Shown here: piece after piece, positions 1 through 8,990 of the stretch
How the letters are laid out: every line of letters begins with the position of its first letter
Numbering within the stretch: position 1 is the stretch's first letter
NCBI GenBank assembly: GCA_949298985.1
Contig: CASFYV010000013.1
Coordinates: 1 to 64,000 of the forward strand
DNA length: 64,000 bases
Origin: an uncultured bacterium
Lineage (GTDB): Bacteria; Cyanobacteriota; Vampirovibrionia; Gastranaerophilales; Gastranaerophilaceae
Direction: 5' to 3'
Program-made: the position numbers and the translations under genes
The notes under the pieces: generated by a model
Database searches by the model: none
Told to the model about the DNA's origin: nothing
Seen by the model: the letters and a program-made list of their open reading frames with translations, nothing else

Positions 1-46
1 AATATAGAAAATAAATAAAAAAATTTTAAAAAAAATATTTATGTTT

Positions 47-52
47 TAAAAT
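47..52 (+). promoter_or_regulatory. -10 box placed for a leaderless start
   Basis: A TAAAAT hexamer ends exactly 6 nt before the ATG at 59, so transcription would begin at or next to the start codon. No Shine-Dalgarno sequence is visible. The same arrangement recurs at several other genes in the window. Confidence 0.5.
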
Positions 53-58
53 ATACAT

Positions 59-1867
59 ATGAAAATAAATTATATAAATCCAACTAAAAAATATATTTAT
101 TTTAAACAACAAAAAGATAACAATAACAATAATAATAAAACTTTCATAAATAAAAAAGATTTTTTAACAAATACTAATTTTATAAATTTTAATAGTAATC
201 TTTTAAATATAAAAAAAATAATACCAAAACCAAATTTAGCAGAAATAAAGAATATTTCTATATTTGCAACAGTAATAAGTAGCTTAACATCATTAATAAA
301 TCTATTAGGAAGAGGTGCTATATTGAATAAATATTTTAAAAAATTAAGAGATGATTTTTCTAAAAATTTAGAAATAAATGCTATAAATACAGAAAAAACT
401 GCTTGGGATTTTTATACAAATTCTAATTCTGAAAATATGGAAAAATACGAAATTGCTCAAGAGAATTATTCTAAACTTTTTAAAGATAAAGAAACATATG
501 ATAAATTTTTAGAAGTTGATAAAACAAAACTTTCTAAAAGAGAACAAAAACAATTAAAAGATTTATTAAAAAGTTTTGATGATGAACTTAATACAGGTGA
601 AGATGTAAAAATTTTAAGACAAAAAGAAAATGAAATTGCTCAAAAATATAATTCTTATATTCCAATGATTGACGGTAAAGAAGTTTCTAAGACTGAGATA
701 TTTAAAATAATGCAAACGGAAACTAATCCTGAAATAAGAAAAAAAGCTTATGAAGCAAAGTTAAAAGGTGGTGATTTAATCGCTAATGATTTAGTTGAGT
801 TTGTTAAAATGAGAAATGATTATGCTAAGAAAAAAGGTTATGATAATTATTTTGATTACAAATTAAAAGAAGATTATGATGTTGATTTAGTATTTTTAAA
901 CAAATTAATAGATGATGTTTATTCAAAATCAGATGAAAAAATAAAGAATATTCAAGAAAAAAAAGAAGAAGAATTAAAAAAATTTTTTAATGTAGATAAA
1001 TTAGAAGTTTATCATTATGGTTTATTGTTAGATTCTGATCCGGAAAAAGAAGTAAATAAAGTATTAGAAAAAAATGATATTGTATTTATATCAAAAAATT
1101 TATATAAAAAAATGGGATATGATGTAGAAAAAATGCAATCTGAAGGAAAATTAACTTTAGATTTATATCCAAGAAAAGGAAAAAATACACACGGATTTTG
1201 TTTTGGAGTACAAGCCGGAAAAGATTCCAGAATTTTAGCGAATTTAACAAATAATGTATCAAGTTTAGATACTCTAAATCACGAATTAGGTCATTGTGTT
1301 TATGATTTAGGAATTTCAGAAAAATTAACTTTTTTAGATAAAGCTCCTGCTTCATCGGCCTTTACAGAAGCTATTGCTATGATGATGGGTGATATTATTA
1401 AAAAAGAAGATGTTTTATCTGATATTGTTTCTAAAGATTTATTAGAAAAATTTAAGTCCACTCATAAAGAAGATGAAGCATCTTTTGTATCTAAAAGTTT
1501 ATTAATAATAGAATTTGAAAGAGAAATGTATAAAAATCCTGATCAAGATTTGGCTTTGTTATGGAAAAATTTGACTAAAAAATATTTGAATAGAGATGTA
1601 GAAAAAAATAATGAATGGGCAACTATACCACATTATCTTTCTCATCCGGCTTATTATCAAAATTATTTTAGAGCTAATATTATGAAAGCTCAGATTTATA
1701 ATTATTTGACTTCTGAATTAGGTAATTTGACAGAAAATAAAAATTCTGCGAAATTTATGGATAAAAATATTTTTTCATACGGTGCAAAGTATGATGAGTA
1801 TGAACTCATTAAAAAACTTACCGGAAAAGAATTTTCTGTTGATGATTTTGTTAATAATTTAGATTAA
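59..1867 (+). CDS. Zinc metallopeptidase, M2/M3 (gluzincin) family-like
   Basis: This is a 602-aa protein with the zinc motif HELGH at residues 408-412. A likely third ligand, Glu437, lies in FTEAIAMMMGD. That spacing and the FxEAI context resemble M2 peptidyl-dipeptidases (ACE-like) more than M3 oligopeptidases, and the long helical region before it fits both. It probably cleaves small peptides. The first ~80 residues are unlike the family: an Asn/Lys-rich stretch with a run of Asn, then a moderately hydrophobic segment near residues 67-85 that may anchor or target the protein. The start is supported by a -10 box 6 nt upstream. Peptidase assignment is firm; the subfamily is inferred. Confidence 0.8.
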   Translation: MKINYINPTKKYIYFKQQKDNNNNNNKTFINKKDFLTNTNFINFNSNLLNIKKIIPKPNLAEIKNISIFATVISSLTSLINLLGRGAILNKYFKKLRDDFSKNLEINAINTEKTAWDFYTNSNSENMEKYEIAQENYSKLFKDKETYDKFLEVDKTKLSKREQKQLKDLLKSFDDELNTGEDVKILRQKENEIAQKYNSYIPMIDGKEVSKTEIFKIMQTETNPEIRKKAYEAKLKGGDLIANDLVEFVKMRNDYAKKKGYDNYFDYKLKEDYDVDLVFLNKLIDDVYSKSDEKIKNIQEKKEEELKKFFNVDKLEVYHYGLLLDSDPEKEVNKVLEKNDIVFISKNLYKKMGYDVEKMQSEGKLTLDLYPRKGKNTHGFCFGVQAGKDSRILANLTNNVSSLDTLNHELGHCVYDLGISEKLTFLDKAPASSAFTEAIAMMMGDIIKKEDVLSDIVSKDLLEKFKSTHKEDEASFVSKSLLIIEFEREMYKNPDQDLALLWKNLTKKYLNRDVEKNNEWATIPHYLSHPAYYQNYFRANIMKAQIYNYLTSELGNLTENKNSAKFMDKNIFSYGAKYDEYELIKKLTGKEFSVDDFVNNLD

Positions 1868-1983
1868 CAAAAAATAATGAAATAAAAACTTAATATTTCT
1901 TAATATTTTAATAAAAAAAGGCAATTTTTAGATTTACATATACTTTATATATATGTAAGAGATATTTAAAGAGAGAGTAAGTA

Positions 1984-2229
1984 ATGACAACAACATATGA
2001 TGCTATTGAAAGAAATAAAAAACCTGTTGGAACAATAGAAATTCCTGAAAATTTTCATAAATATTATTTAAATAAACAAGATAGACAAATGAGATTTAAT
2101 AATGGTGGCGATCCAATATATGCAATTTTCGATAAAATAGATAATCGCCCATTATCAAAAATCGCAAGAGATTTCTTCAAAGAATTAGCAGATGATTCTA
2201 TTAGATTTATTTCAACATTGACTAAATAG
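1984..2229 (+). CDS. Small conserved-type hypothetical protein
   Basis: An 81-aa protein preceded by a purine-rich ribosome-binding site (agagagag) 5-10 nt before ATG. I do not recognise the family. It is charged, has no signal peptide or membrane segment, and ends with an amphipathic stretch (FFKELADDSIRFI). The last codons and stop lie in a 25-bp sequence that is repeated directly at 2282, so the 3' end has been touched by a repeat insertion or duplication. Confidence 0.6.
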   Translation: MTTTYDAIERNKKPVGTIEIPENFHKYYLNKQDRQMRFNNGGDPIYAIFDKIDNRPLSKIARDFFKELADDSIRFISTLTK

Positions 2230-2306
2230 AAATAGTGAATAGAAGTTTTCTGTTGGGTTTCACCCAACCTACTATTTCTATATTGACTAAATAGAAATAG
2301 TGAATA
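2218..2306. repeat. 25-bp direct repeat flanking a GTTGGG palindrome
   Basis: The sequence around the stop codon (ttgactaaatagaaatag plus tgaatag) at about 2219-2240 recurs at about 2283-2304. Between the two copies lies the perfect hairpin gttgggtttcacccaac (2252-2268). The layout looks like a small element inserted with duplication of its target. Confidence 0.7.
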
Positions 2307-2400
2307 GTGAATAGTGATTTAACATTCCCCTCCCCTTGAGGGAGGGGGGTAGGGGGTGGGGTTTTGATGATTAAAATAAATTAGTGAGTAGTGAATAGAA
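2283..2400. repeat. Heptad repeats plus C/G-rich element (copy 1)
   Basis: Tandem tagtgaa-type heptads (2299-2317, and again 2383-2398) surround a hairpin-forming C/G-rich element at 2327-2361. The G-rich strand of that element has four G-runs (GGG, GGGGGG, GGGGG, GGGG). The same modules recur at 10.8-11.0 kb, 17.6 kb, 31.0 kb (heptads only) and 44.1-44.3 kb. I see no gene in 2230-2495. Confidence 0.75.
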
Positions 2401-2460
2401 ATTTATTAACTTCTTTTCAACTTCTAAATTTTTCATCCTATAAACTTTATTCAGTTTACA

Positions 2461-2489
2461 TTGTTTAAAAAAAGTTTACATGATATAAT
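2461..2489 (+). promoter_or_regulatory. Sigma70-type promoter of the sensor kinase gene
   Basis: TTGTTT (2461-2466), a 17-nt spacer and TATAAT (2484-2489). The -10 box ends 6 nt before the ATG at 2496, so the transcript would be leaderless or nearly so. Confidence 0.65.
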
Positions 2490-2495
2490 TTCATT

Positions 2496-4361
2496 ATGGC
2501 GAATACTGTAGAAACAGAGCAATTAGTGAAGAAAAAAAAGAAGGGAATGACAGCACAAACACGTTTAATCTTGGCAGGATTAAGTGTTAGTACTGCATTT
2601 ATCTTTTTGGCTGCAGGATTTGCTACATACAGTATAAGTCAGAATATGAATAGTGCTTATAAAAATTTTGCACAAGTTTTATCAAAAACTCTTGCAATAG
2701 AGGGAGTGGAGATAACAAAAGAAGTTCCTGAACTTGCAAAATATGACGCACTTAGATCTAATTGTATATCAGTTTTAAAAAGCAATGATGATATTTCGTT
2801 TATCATATTTAAGGATAATAAGTCAAAAGTAATATATACAAGTAAGGATGATTATCCTGATCAGGCAGAAAAAGCAAGAATAACAGTAAGTTCTCCAATG
2901 GTTGTGAAAAATATGGGAACAAGTGCTGTTGTTGGTTCTGTAGAAGTTGGTTTAAGCGGAAGTATTATAGATAGAGTTTCATCTACGTCAAAGTTTTCTT
3001 TAGCTACTGTATTTATACTTGCTTGGCTTGTAATTGTCGGTATTATTTATATGAATTCTTCTATAATAACAAAGCAATTAAGAAAATTACATCAAGGTGT
3101 TAAGAAGATTTCAACCGGTGAATTCGGTTATATGATTAATGATAAAGATGTTGATAATGAGGTAAAAGAATTATATTCAGCATTTAATGATATGTCTGAA
3201 AGGTTAAGCAGATATAATGAGCAAACAATTGAGAGTTTGACTTTTGAAAGAAACAAACTTGAATCGGTTTTAATGAGTATTGTAAATGGTGTTGTAGTTT
3301 GTGATAACCATGATAAGGTTATTATGGTTAACAATTATGCAAAACGACTTTTGGAAGTTGAAGAAGAGGATATTGTTAATACGCAAATACAACAATTTTG
3401 TGATTCCAGTGGCGAATTTTGTTTTGCAGATAAAATTACGGAATTTAAGGATACTCCTTTAGATGATGAAGGATTACCTGTTCCTTTTAATATAACGATT
3501 GATCAGAGGGTTTTAAAATGTTTAATATCTCCGATGTTTACTCGTTCTAATTCTTATGTTGGGTATATTATTGTTTTAATTGATGTAACAAAAGATGTTG
3601 AGATGGACCAATTGCGTTCTAATTTTATATCTAATGTTTCTCACGAGCTTAGAACTCCTGTTACTGTTTTAAGAAGTTATATTGATACTTTGTATAATTT
3701 TGGAAATGATTTTGATTTTAATACTCAAAGAGAATTTATTGGTGTTATGAACCAAGAAATAATCAGACTAAATCGAATGGTAAATGATATATTAGATTTT
3801 TCAAGATATGAAGCTCAAAATGTAAGGTTAGAAAAAACAAAACAGGATATCATCGAAATTGTTGAAGATGCTGTAAATCAAGTTCAAGTTTTAGCAAAAG
3901 AACACGATTTAACAATTTCTATAATGCGAGAACCTGATTTACCGCAGATATATGTAAATGTTGATAGTATATCACGTGCTTTTATGAATATATTATCAAA
4001 TGCCATAAAATATTCACCTGATGGAAAGCGTATAAAAATAAGAGTTGAGCAATCAAGAGATGGTGAGTATGTCGAAGTAAGTGTAGAAGATCAAGGTCCT
4101 GGTATTCCTGAGAAGGATATTAAGAAGGTATTTGATAGATTTTACAGATGTGAAAACGCTACTCACACAGTTAAAGGAACAGGTTTAGGGTTACATTTGG
4201 TAAAAGTTACTGTAGAAAAACATCATCACGGTCAAGTATTTGTAAATTCTAAAGAGGGTGAAGGTTCTACTTTTGGATTTAGATTACCTATTAAACCTGT
4301 TGAAGAAGAAATAGAAGAATATATACCAAAAAATCAGCTTCCTGCTGAAAGCGAAGCTTAG
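2496..4361 (+). CDS. Membrane sensor histidine kinase (HAMP-PAS-HisKA-HATPase)
   Basis: This 621-aa kinase has the PhoR/VicK (WalK) architecture. TM1 is near residues 25-48, then come a ~115-residue extracytoplasmic sensor region, TM2 near 165-185, a HAMP linker, and a PAS domain around 250-360. The H-box is SHELRTPV with phosphoacceptor His383. The ATP-binding domain shows N-box NILSNAIKYSPDG, G1 DQGPGIPEKD and G2 GTGLGLHLVK. All catalytic motifs look intact. It would autophosphorylate and pass phosphate to a response regulator, but none is adjacent, so it is an orphan here. The start at 2496 lacks a Shine-Dalgarno but has a promoter placed for a leaderless mRNA; Met18 is an alternative start. 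Confidence 0.93.
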   Translation: MANTVETEQLVKKKKKGMTAQTRLILAGLSVSTAFIFLAAGFATYSISQNMNSAYKNFAQVLSKTLAIEGVEITKEVPELAKYDALRSNCISVLKSNDDISFIIFKDNKSKVIYTSKDDYPDQAEKARITVSSPMVVKNMGTSAVVGSVEVGLSGSIIDRVSSTSKFSLATVFILAWLVIVGIIYMNSSIITKQLRKLHQGVKKISTGEFGYMINDKDVDNEVKELYSAFNDMSERLSRYNEQTIESLTFERNKLESVLMSIVNGVVVCDNHDKVIMVNNYAKRLLEVEEEDIVNTQIQQFCDSSGEFCFADKITEFKDTPLDDEGLPVPFNITIDQRVLKCLISPMFTRSNSYVGYIIVLIDVTKDVEMDQLRSNFISNVSHELRTPVTVLRSYIDTLYNFGNDFDFNTQREFIGVMNQEIIRLNRMVNDILDFSRYEAQNVRLEKTKQDIIEIVEDAVNQVQVLAKEHDLTISIMREPDLPQIYVNVDSISRAFMNILSNAIKYSPDGKRIKIRVEQSRDGEYVEVSVEDQGPGIPEKDIKKVFDRFYRCENATHTVKGTGLGLHLVKVTVEKHHHGQVFVNSKEGEGSTFGFRLPIKPVEEEIEEYIPKNQLPAESEA

Positions 4362-4392
4362 AGTTTTGTTTTTTTTTGTGATTTTGGATATT

Positions 4393-4419
4393 AAAAAAAA
4401 GCTGTCATTTAAGACAGCT
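4393..4419 (-). terminator. Rho-independent terminator of the usher operon
   Basis: On the minus strand the stem AGCTGTC/GACAGCT with a 6-nt loop is followed by eight T. It lies about 40 nt beyond the usher stop codon. A small acacatatgtgt palindrome followed by T5 (4423-4439) could end the kinase transcript on the plus strand. Confidence 0.85.
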
Positions 4420-4457
4420 GTTACACATATGTGTTTTTATGTTAAATAGAACTTTGT

Positions 4458-7400
4458 TTATAGAGATAAAGTTTTATACTCTAAATTTTGATTTTTTACA
4501 TCTGTAGGATTGAAGTAATCGAATGGGATATAAACATCAATTTCGCTTTTAGCCGGAAGTTTTTCCAAAGCATAAGTATCTATGAATTTTTCATCCAGTT
4601 TAAGTTTATATTTACCCGGAGCAAGACCTGAAATATAGAATTGTCCTGTTTCATTAACAGTAGAATAGTTAATTTCTTCGCCTTTATCATTAAGAATAAC
4701 GACAACGAAATCTGTAATTTTCAAATCACGTTCGAAATCATCAGAAATTTTTAAAACACCTGAAACAGATCCTACAGTACTTGCTAAAGGTAATTCAAGT
4801 TTTGTTGTTAAACCTTTGTCAATTTTAATAGTTTTAGAAATTAAATCATTAGTCATAGGAGAAACGGTAATAGGAAGCGAATTCATATCAAGTCCGACTT
4901 GATAAACACCGCTTGTTAAAGTAGCAGAAGCAACTCGACCGGATTTATTTGTATATTCTAAATCACTTGACCAACTTGTAATTAGAGGAATATCTTTCAT
5001 AGGGATATCGATATTCTTATCATATTTTCCGTTTTTATTAGTATCAATAAATACGATAGCTTCAAAAATACCTTTATCTTCATTTTCATCCCCAATAGAT
5101 TTCAAACCGTGAGAGAACAATTGGAATGCATCGTTAAAGATAAAGTTCACAGAATGTCTGCTGGTTGTAGGCATAAACATGTTATCAATAAAATATCCTC
5201 CGTTTTTGGAATACTGATAACCTAAAGTAATCATTTGTCCTGATTTAGCACGATAACCTAAGTTAACGTTAAAATCGTTTCCGCCTTGTCCGTAGTATCT
5301 AAATCCCCAACCTAATCCAAGAGTAATTCTTTTCCAAGTAGGGAAAGTATATCCAAAACGAAACATATTATAATCATTTTTGTATCCGGAAGCTTCATAA
5401 TCTACAAAACTGTGACCAAAAGTTATTTTACCTTTGTTGTTAGGAATTGGCATATGTAACATTGCATAAGTATCAGCGTATTTTGAATTATAATTTCTAT
5501 TTATAGTAGAAGGTTCGTCATATCTTGTATCATAAACACTTTCTCTTCTTCCGACTTCAACTTTTGCCCATTTTTTTATATCTCTTGAAACATTAAAATC
5601 ATAGTAATAATTCTTATTTCTTCCAATATCATTTTCACCGTGTCTATAGAAAGAATTAAATCTAACATTAGCTACTTTAGGAATTCTTGTACTAGCGTTA
5701 ATATTAGCTTCATCGAAAGCAATAGTTCCACCATAATATCTATGATTCATATTAGAATAATATTTATTATATCCGCCTGAAACATTGGTAGAATTAAAAC
5801 TAACTCCTGCTTGAACTCTACCACCTGTTCTATCATTTTTAGAAGTTGCATCTGTGCTTGCTATGTAAAAATCAGGAGAAGTGTTATAAAGTTCAATCCT
5901 TCCATTAGCATTTTTAGGTTTTAAAAATTTCCATTTGTATTTTGTTAAATCTTTAGAATATTCGCCTGTACCTTTTACAATATAACCGGCATGGGTTGCT
6001 TCTTCTCTAACATCATTAGCGACAGAAACACCTGCTGTTCCTCTTAATTTTAGATTAGGATCAGTTTTACTTACGTATTCTATACTGTTAAGAGAAGTAG
6101 CACCTTCTAAGTAATTAACATTTTTTTGAGTACCTGTAACTAATAAAGCATCATTTGTAGGAATAGTATAGAAAACACTTGAACCGTTTTTTTCATAAAT
6201 TTTATCACCGGTTAGGCGAGATTCAAAAGTTAGATTATCTTTAATACCATATTGATAATCAATACCTGCAGTAACTTTTTTGTTGTTACCTCTATAAATA
6301 TTAGAACCATCTCTAAATAAACGGTTTTGATAACCCCAAACACCTGCATAAGCACTTGCTCTTTGTTCTTTTTCAAAAGGTTTATCACCGTATAGTGAAT
6401 ATTTTTCTTCCTGAACTAATTCTACAGATCCGTCTTCATTAACTTCTTCCACTTTAACTGATTGAATTTTAGATGGCAAATTCATTTCAGAAAGTGACCA
6501 ATAACCTGCATAAGTATTTAAAGGAACAGGTTCAGCGCCGTTAATAGAAACTCTTACAATACTTGTAGGTTTAACATAACCGCTTAATTTATAAGCAGGA
6601 GTTCTATCATAATCATAATTCCAAATTTGAGCCCCAAAAATATTAGTACCAATTTGAGCGTCAACGTCACTTCTACCTTTTACACGACCTAATTCGTAAT
6701 AATATTTATCTTTACCTGTTTCTTTATCTTTAATACTGTTCATATAAGTTGCAGTTAAACCGCCAAACATAAAAGCTTCTTGACGATAATGGAACATGTT
6801 AGCTTCAGCACGATATTTCCCGCCAAAAGCATTACCGCCGATACTAATAGCAGTATTTCCTGAAATAGTATCATTGATATTATGATAATTAACGCCTTTT
6901 GTAGACATATTGTCATTTATCATGTTGTTATGAAGCCCGATAGTGTTTAAAGAAATAACGCCGTTTTTTTTAGGAGTAACAACATCAGGGTGAGCTTTTG
7001 GGGATTTATCATCATTTATTGAATTTGTACTTGTGTGTAAAACATGAACATCACGCCCGACTTCAGCACTTATTGTAAGAGAAGAATAATCAGTAGTAAG
7101 TTTTATTCCCATAATTTTTTCAGCGGTGGAGGCTTGGATAAAAGCTTCATTAAAAACATTATCCATAATTCCCTGATTTAAAAATATAGGAATTCGTTTT
7201 TGTGTAATTTGGTCATTAATAAATACACCTTTGTTATTAATAACCCCGTTTAAACCGTCATAAGTAGTAAAATTAATAACTTTATTAACTCTATCAGCAG
7301 TATAATGAATGTCAAATAAATCAGCAAGTTGTTTAAAAGGCACAAGTATTTCTGCCCCGTCAGTTATCATAAGCTCTACATCTTCATAAACTTTATTATT

Positions 7401-7505
7401 AATAGTTATATATGAAATTGTTGAATCATTAGCTAGAACTGACGGACAAAAATACATGCAAACCATTGCCAATATAATTATTATTCTTTTTATTCTATTT
7501 AACAT
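4458..7505 (-). CDS. Large outer-membrane usher-like protein
   Basis: This 1015-aa protein has an N-terminal signal peptide (residues 1-25). A ~110-residue segment (VPFKQLADLFDIHYTADRV) then resembles the copper-amine-oxidase N-terminal / stalk fold. The central ~650 residues are rich in alternating aromatic and polar strands typical of a beta-barrel, with an inserted Ig-like plug region near 320-380. The end holds a Ca-binding-like loop (DTNKNGKYDKNIDIP) and carboxypeptidase-regulatory-like beta domains (SGLAPGKYKLKLD). Position after chaperone and subunit genes, barrel pattern and terminal domains point to the usher that secretes and assembles the subunits. It is longer than classical ushers (~800-850 aa). 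A hairpin precedes the start and no Shine-Dalgarno is visible. Confidence 0.78.
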   Translation of the reverse strand: MLNRIKRIIIILAMVCMYFCPSVLANDSTISYITINNKVYEDVELMITDGAEILVPFKQLADLFDIHYTADRVNKVINFTTYDGLNGVINNKGVFINDQITQKRIPIFLNQGIMDNVFNEAFIQASTAEKIMGIKLTTDYSSLTISAEVGRDVHVLHTSTNSINDDKSPKAHPDVVTPKKNGVISLNTIGLHNNMINDNMSTKGVNYHNINDTISGNTAISIGGNAFGGKYRAEANMFHYRQEAFMFGGLTATYMNSIKDKETGKDKYYYELGRVKGRSDVDAQIGTNIFGAQIWNYDYDRTPAYKLSGYVKPTSIVRVSINGAEPVPLNTYAGYWSLSEMNLPSKIQSVKVEEVNEDGSVELVQEEKYSLYGDKPFEKEQRASAYAGVWGYQNRLFRDGSNIYRGNNKKVTAGIDYQYGIKDNLTFESRLTGDKIYEKNGSSVFYTIPTNDALLVTGTQKNVNYLEGATSLNSIEYVSKTDPNLKLRGTAGVSVANDVREEATHAGYIVKGTGEYSKDLTKYKWKFLKPKNANGRIELYNTSPDFYIASTDATSKNDRTGGRVQAGVSFNSTNVSGGYNKYYSNMNHRYYGGTIAFDEANINASTRIPKVANVRFNSFYRHGENDIGRNKNYYYDFNVSRDIKKWAKVEVGRRESVYDTRYDEPSTINRNYNSKYADTYAMLHMPIPNNKGKITFGHSFVDYEASGYKNDYNMFRFGYTFPTWKRITLGLGWGFRYYGQGGNDFNVNLGYRAKSGQMITLGYQYSKNGGYFIDNMFMPTTSRHSVNFIFNDAFQLFSHGLKSIGDENEDKGIFEAIVFIDTNKNGKYDKNIDIPMKDIPLITSWSSDLEYTNKSGRVASATLTSGVYQVGLDMNSLPITVSPMTNDLISKTIKIDKGLTTKLELPLASTVGSVSGVLKISDDFERDLKITDFVVVILNDKGEEINYSTVNETGQFYISGLAPGKYKLKLDEKFIDTYALEKLPAKSEIDVYIPFDYFNPTDVKNQNLEYKTLSL

Positions 7506-7517
7506 TCACATACTGTG

Positions 7518-7543
7518 TAATTAAAGTTTTTATTCTTTAATTA
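7518..7543 (-). promoter_or_regulatory. Hairpin in the leader of the usher gene
   Basis: A 9-bp inverted repeat (TAATTAAAG/CTTTAATTA, 8-nt loop) lies 13 nt upstream of the usher start. The ~180-nt gap between subunit and usher also holds a possible TACAAT -10 box. The hairpin could lower usher expression relative to the subunits. Confidence 0.45.
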
Positions 7544-7686
7544 ACATATTTAGTTCCACATAATTTGGGCTTAATCCTTGCCCTTTGTAAATTTTAGATT
7601 TTTGTCCCTATTGTATCTTTTTTCTACTTCTATTTAACATTTACTACGATTAAAAATTTTCTCTCACACACCTCGCATTCTTTATT

Positions 7687-8295
7687 TTATTTACTAATAG
7701 CGGTAAACGTAACTGTCGCGGAGTACGTACCGGCTTCATCTTCTCCTATTGAATAAGTATTATTAACAGGAGCCTGTCCTATAGATTGAGTTAGTGTGCC
7801 TTCTGTACCTGAATTAACTTTAACAATCCAAGAATCACCATAAATTGGAGAATTTCCAAACTCAACACTCATAGGAGATGTAATACTCATATTTAAAGGG
7901 TAAGCAATCACATTAGGATTTTTCTTATTACCCATTTTAGCATTTTCTATAGCAGAACTTGTTGGAAGAGCAATTGTATTTCCAAAAAGTAAATATCCGT
8001 TTTGACCATATGCAGAAACTTCACCATCAATCGTATTAATTTTTGCACTTACAACAAAATCATAATTTTCATCATTGCCGTTGGTTTGTAATTTAAAAGA
8101 CGCATTTAATCCGGAGCTTGCTCCGGTAGTAGGATCAATAGTTCCTGCTTCTTGAGAAGCTAATTTAGAAATAGCAACAGAAGGTTGAACATCCGTTGTT
8201 ACGGATTGTTCAACTTCTGCATAGCCATATGTTTGTACTGTACTAATTAGTACAGTTGTTATTAATATTAATGATTTTAAGAAATTATTTTTCAA
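7687..8295 (-). CDS. Secreted pilus/coat subunit of the usher system (subunit 2)
   Basis: A 202-aa protein with a signal peptide (KNNFLKSLILITTVLISTVQTYGYAE, first ~26 residues). The mature part is Ser/Thr/Gly/Asn-rich and beta-predicted, like CsuA/B or spore-coat-U type subunits. Its C-terminal pattern, AGTYSATVTFTA, matches the ends of the proteins at 8310-8966 and 11471-12064, and all three share a VIAYPLN-like central segment. It lies 14 nt downstream of subunit 1 in the same operon. The role as a polymerised subunit is inferred from context and the C-terminal donor-strand-like pattern. Confidence 0.7.
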   Translation of the reverse strand: MKNNFLKSLILITTVLISTVQTYGYAEVEQSVTTDVQPSVAISKLASQEAGTIDPTTGASSGLNASFKLQTNGNDENYDFVVSAKINTIDGEVSAYGQNGYLLFGNTIALPTSSAIENAKMGNKKNPNVIAYPLNMSITSPMSVEFGNSPIYGDSWIVKVNSGTEGTLTQSIGQAPVNNTYSIGEDEAGTYSATVTFTAISK

Positions 8296-8309
8296 AAAGT
8301 TATCCTTAA

Positions 8310-8966
8310 TTAAAGAGCAGCTTCAGACATAGTCAAAGTTGCTTGATAAGTACCGTCTGTATCATGAGTAGAAAAAGTATTAGGTTCATTAGAACCGTTT
8401 ACTGTACAAGTAAAAGTTTCAATACCATTATTCATAGTATATTTAATTCTACTTGTATCCCAAGTAGCTGTTAGGTTTTCATCAGGTCCGTCTTCACGAG
8501 CAGGGGTAATTGTTAAAGTAAATCCAATAGCATCAGGATTTTCACCTGTTGTAGGAGAACCACTTGTAATATTGGTTACAGCAGTTGCAGCAGGTGGAAC
8601 ATCTGTTTTTGTTAAAACAATTTTCATATTTTTGCAATCAGGATCTGCTCCATAAATACAATCTGTTGTTCCGCCATCTGTTGGACATTTACCTGATAGG
8701 TAGAAAATTTGTTCTCTATTATTTGAAATAACTTTAAACACACCTGTCATAGCATTATCTATAGTTGCAGAAGAGTATTCAGTACCGTAACTTACAGTAG
8801 ATGGAGTTGGTTCTGTTTCTGTTGCAATTCTTAGATAATCTGCTAAAGTTAATTCATATTTAGCAGTACTGCTATCTTGAGCATCAGCACCTCCTGCTGC
8901 GTAAACACCAGCAGATGTGAAAAGTGTAAATGCTAAGGCAATTGGTAAAATTTTTGAAAATTTCAT
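8310..8966 (-). CDS. Secreted pilus/coat subunit of the usher system (subunit 1)
   Basis: A 218-aa protein with a clear signal peptide ending AGVYAAGG. Four cysteines in the middle (CPTDGGTTDC, then IYGADPDC) plus one near the C-terminus could form disulfides in the periplasm. The C-terminus DGTYQATLTMSEAAL is the pattern shared by the three subunit-like proteins of this locus. A Shine-Dalgarno (AGGAAGG) is present before the start. It sits directly after the chaperone gene, the usual place for a major subunit. Confidence 0.72.
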   Translation of the reverse strand: MKFSKILPIALAFTLFTSAGVYAAGGADAQDSSTAKYELTLADYLRIATETEPTPSTVSYGTEYSSATIDNAMTGVFKVISNNREQIFYLSGKCPTDGGTTDCIYGADPDCKNMKIVLTKTDVPPAATAVTNITSGSPTTGENPDAIGFTLTITPAREDGPDENLTATWDTSRIKYTMNNGIETFTCTVNGSNEPNTFSTHDTDGTYQATLTMSEAAL

Positions 8967-8990
8967 TGTGGGGTACCTTCCTTTCTTTTG

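Noticed and set aside
2283..2400. Short regular repeats considered as a CRISPR array
   Set aside because: The heptads are tandem without unique spacers, and the palindromes are dispersed single copies. No cas genes are present.
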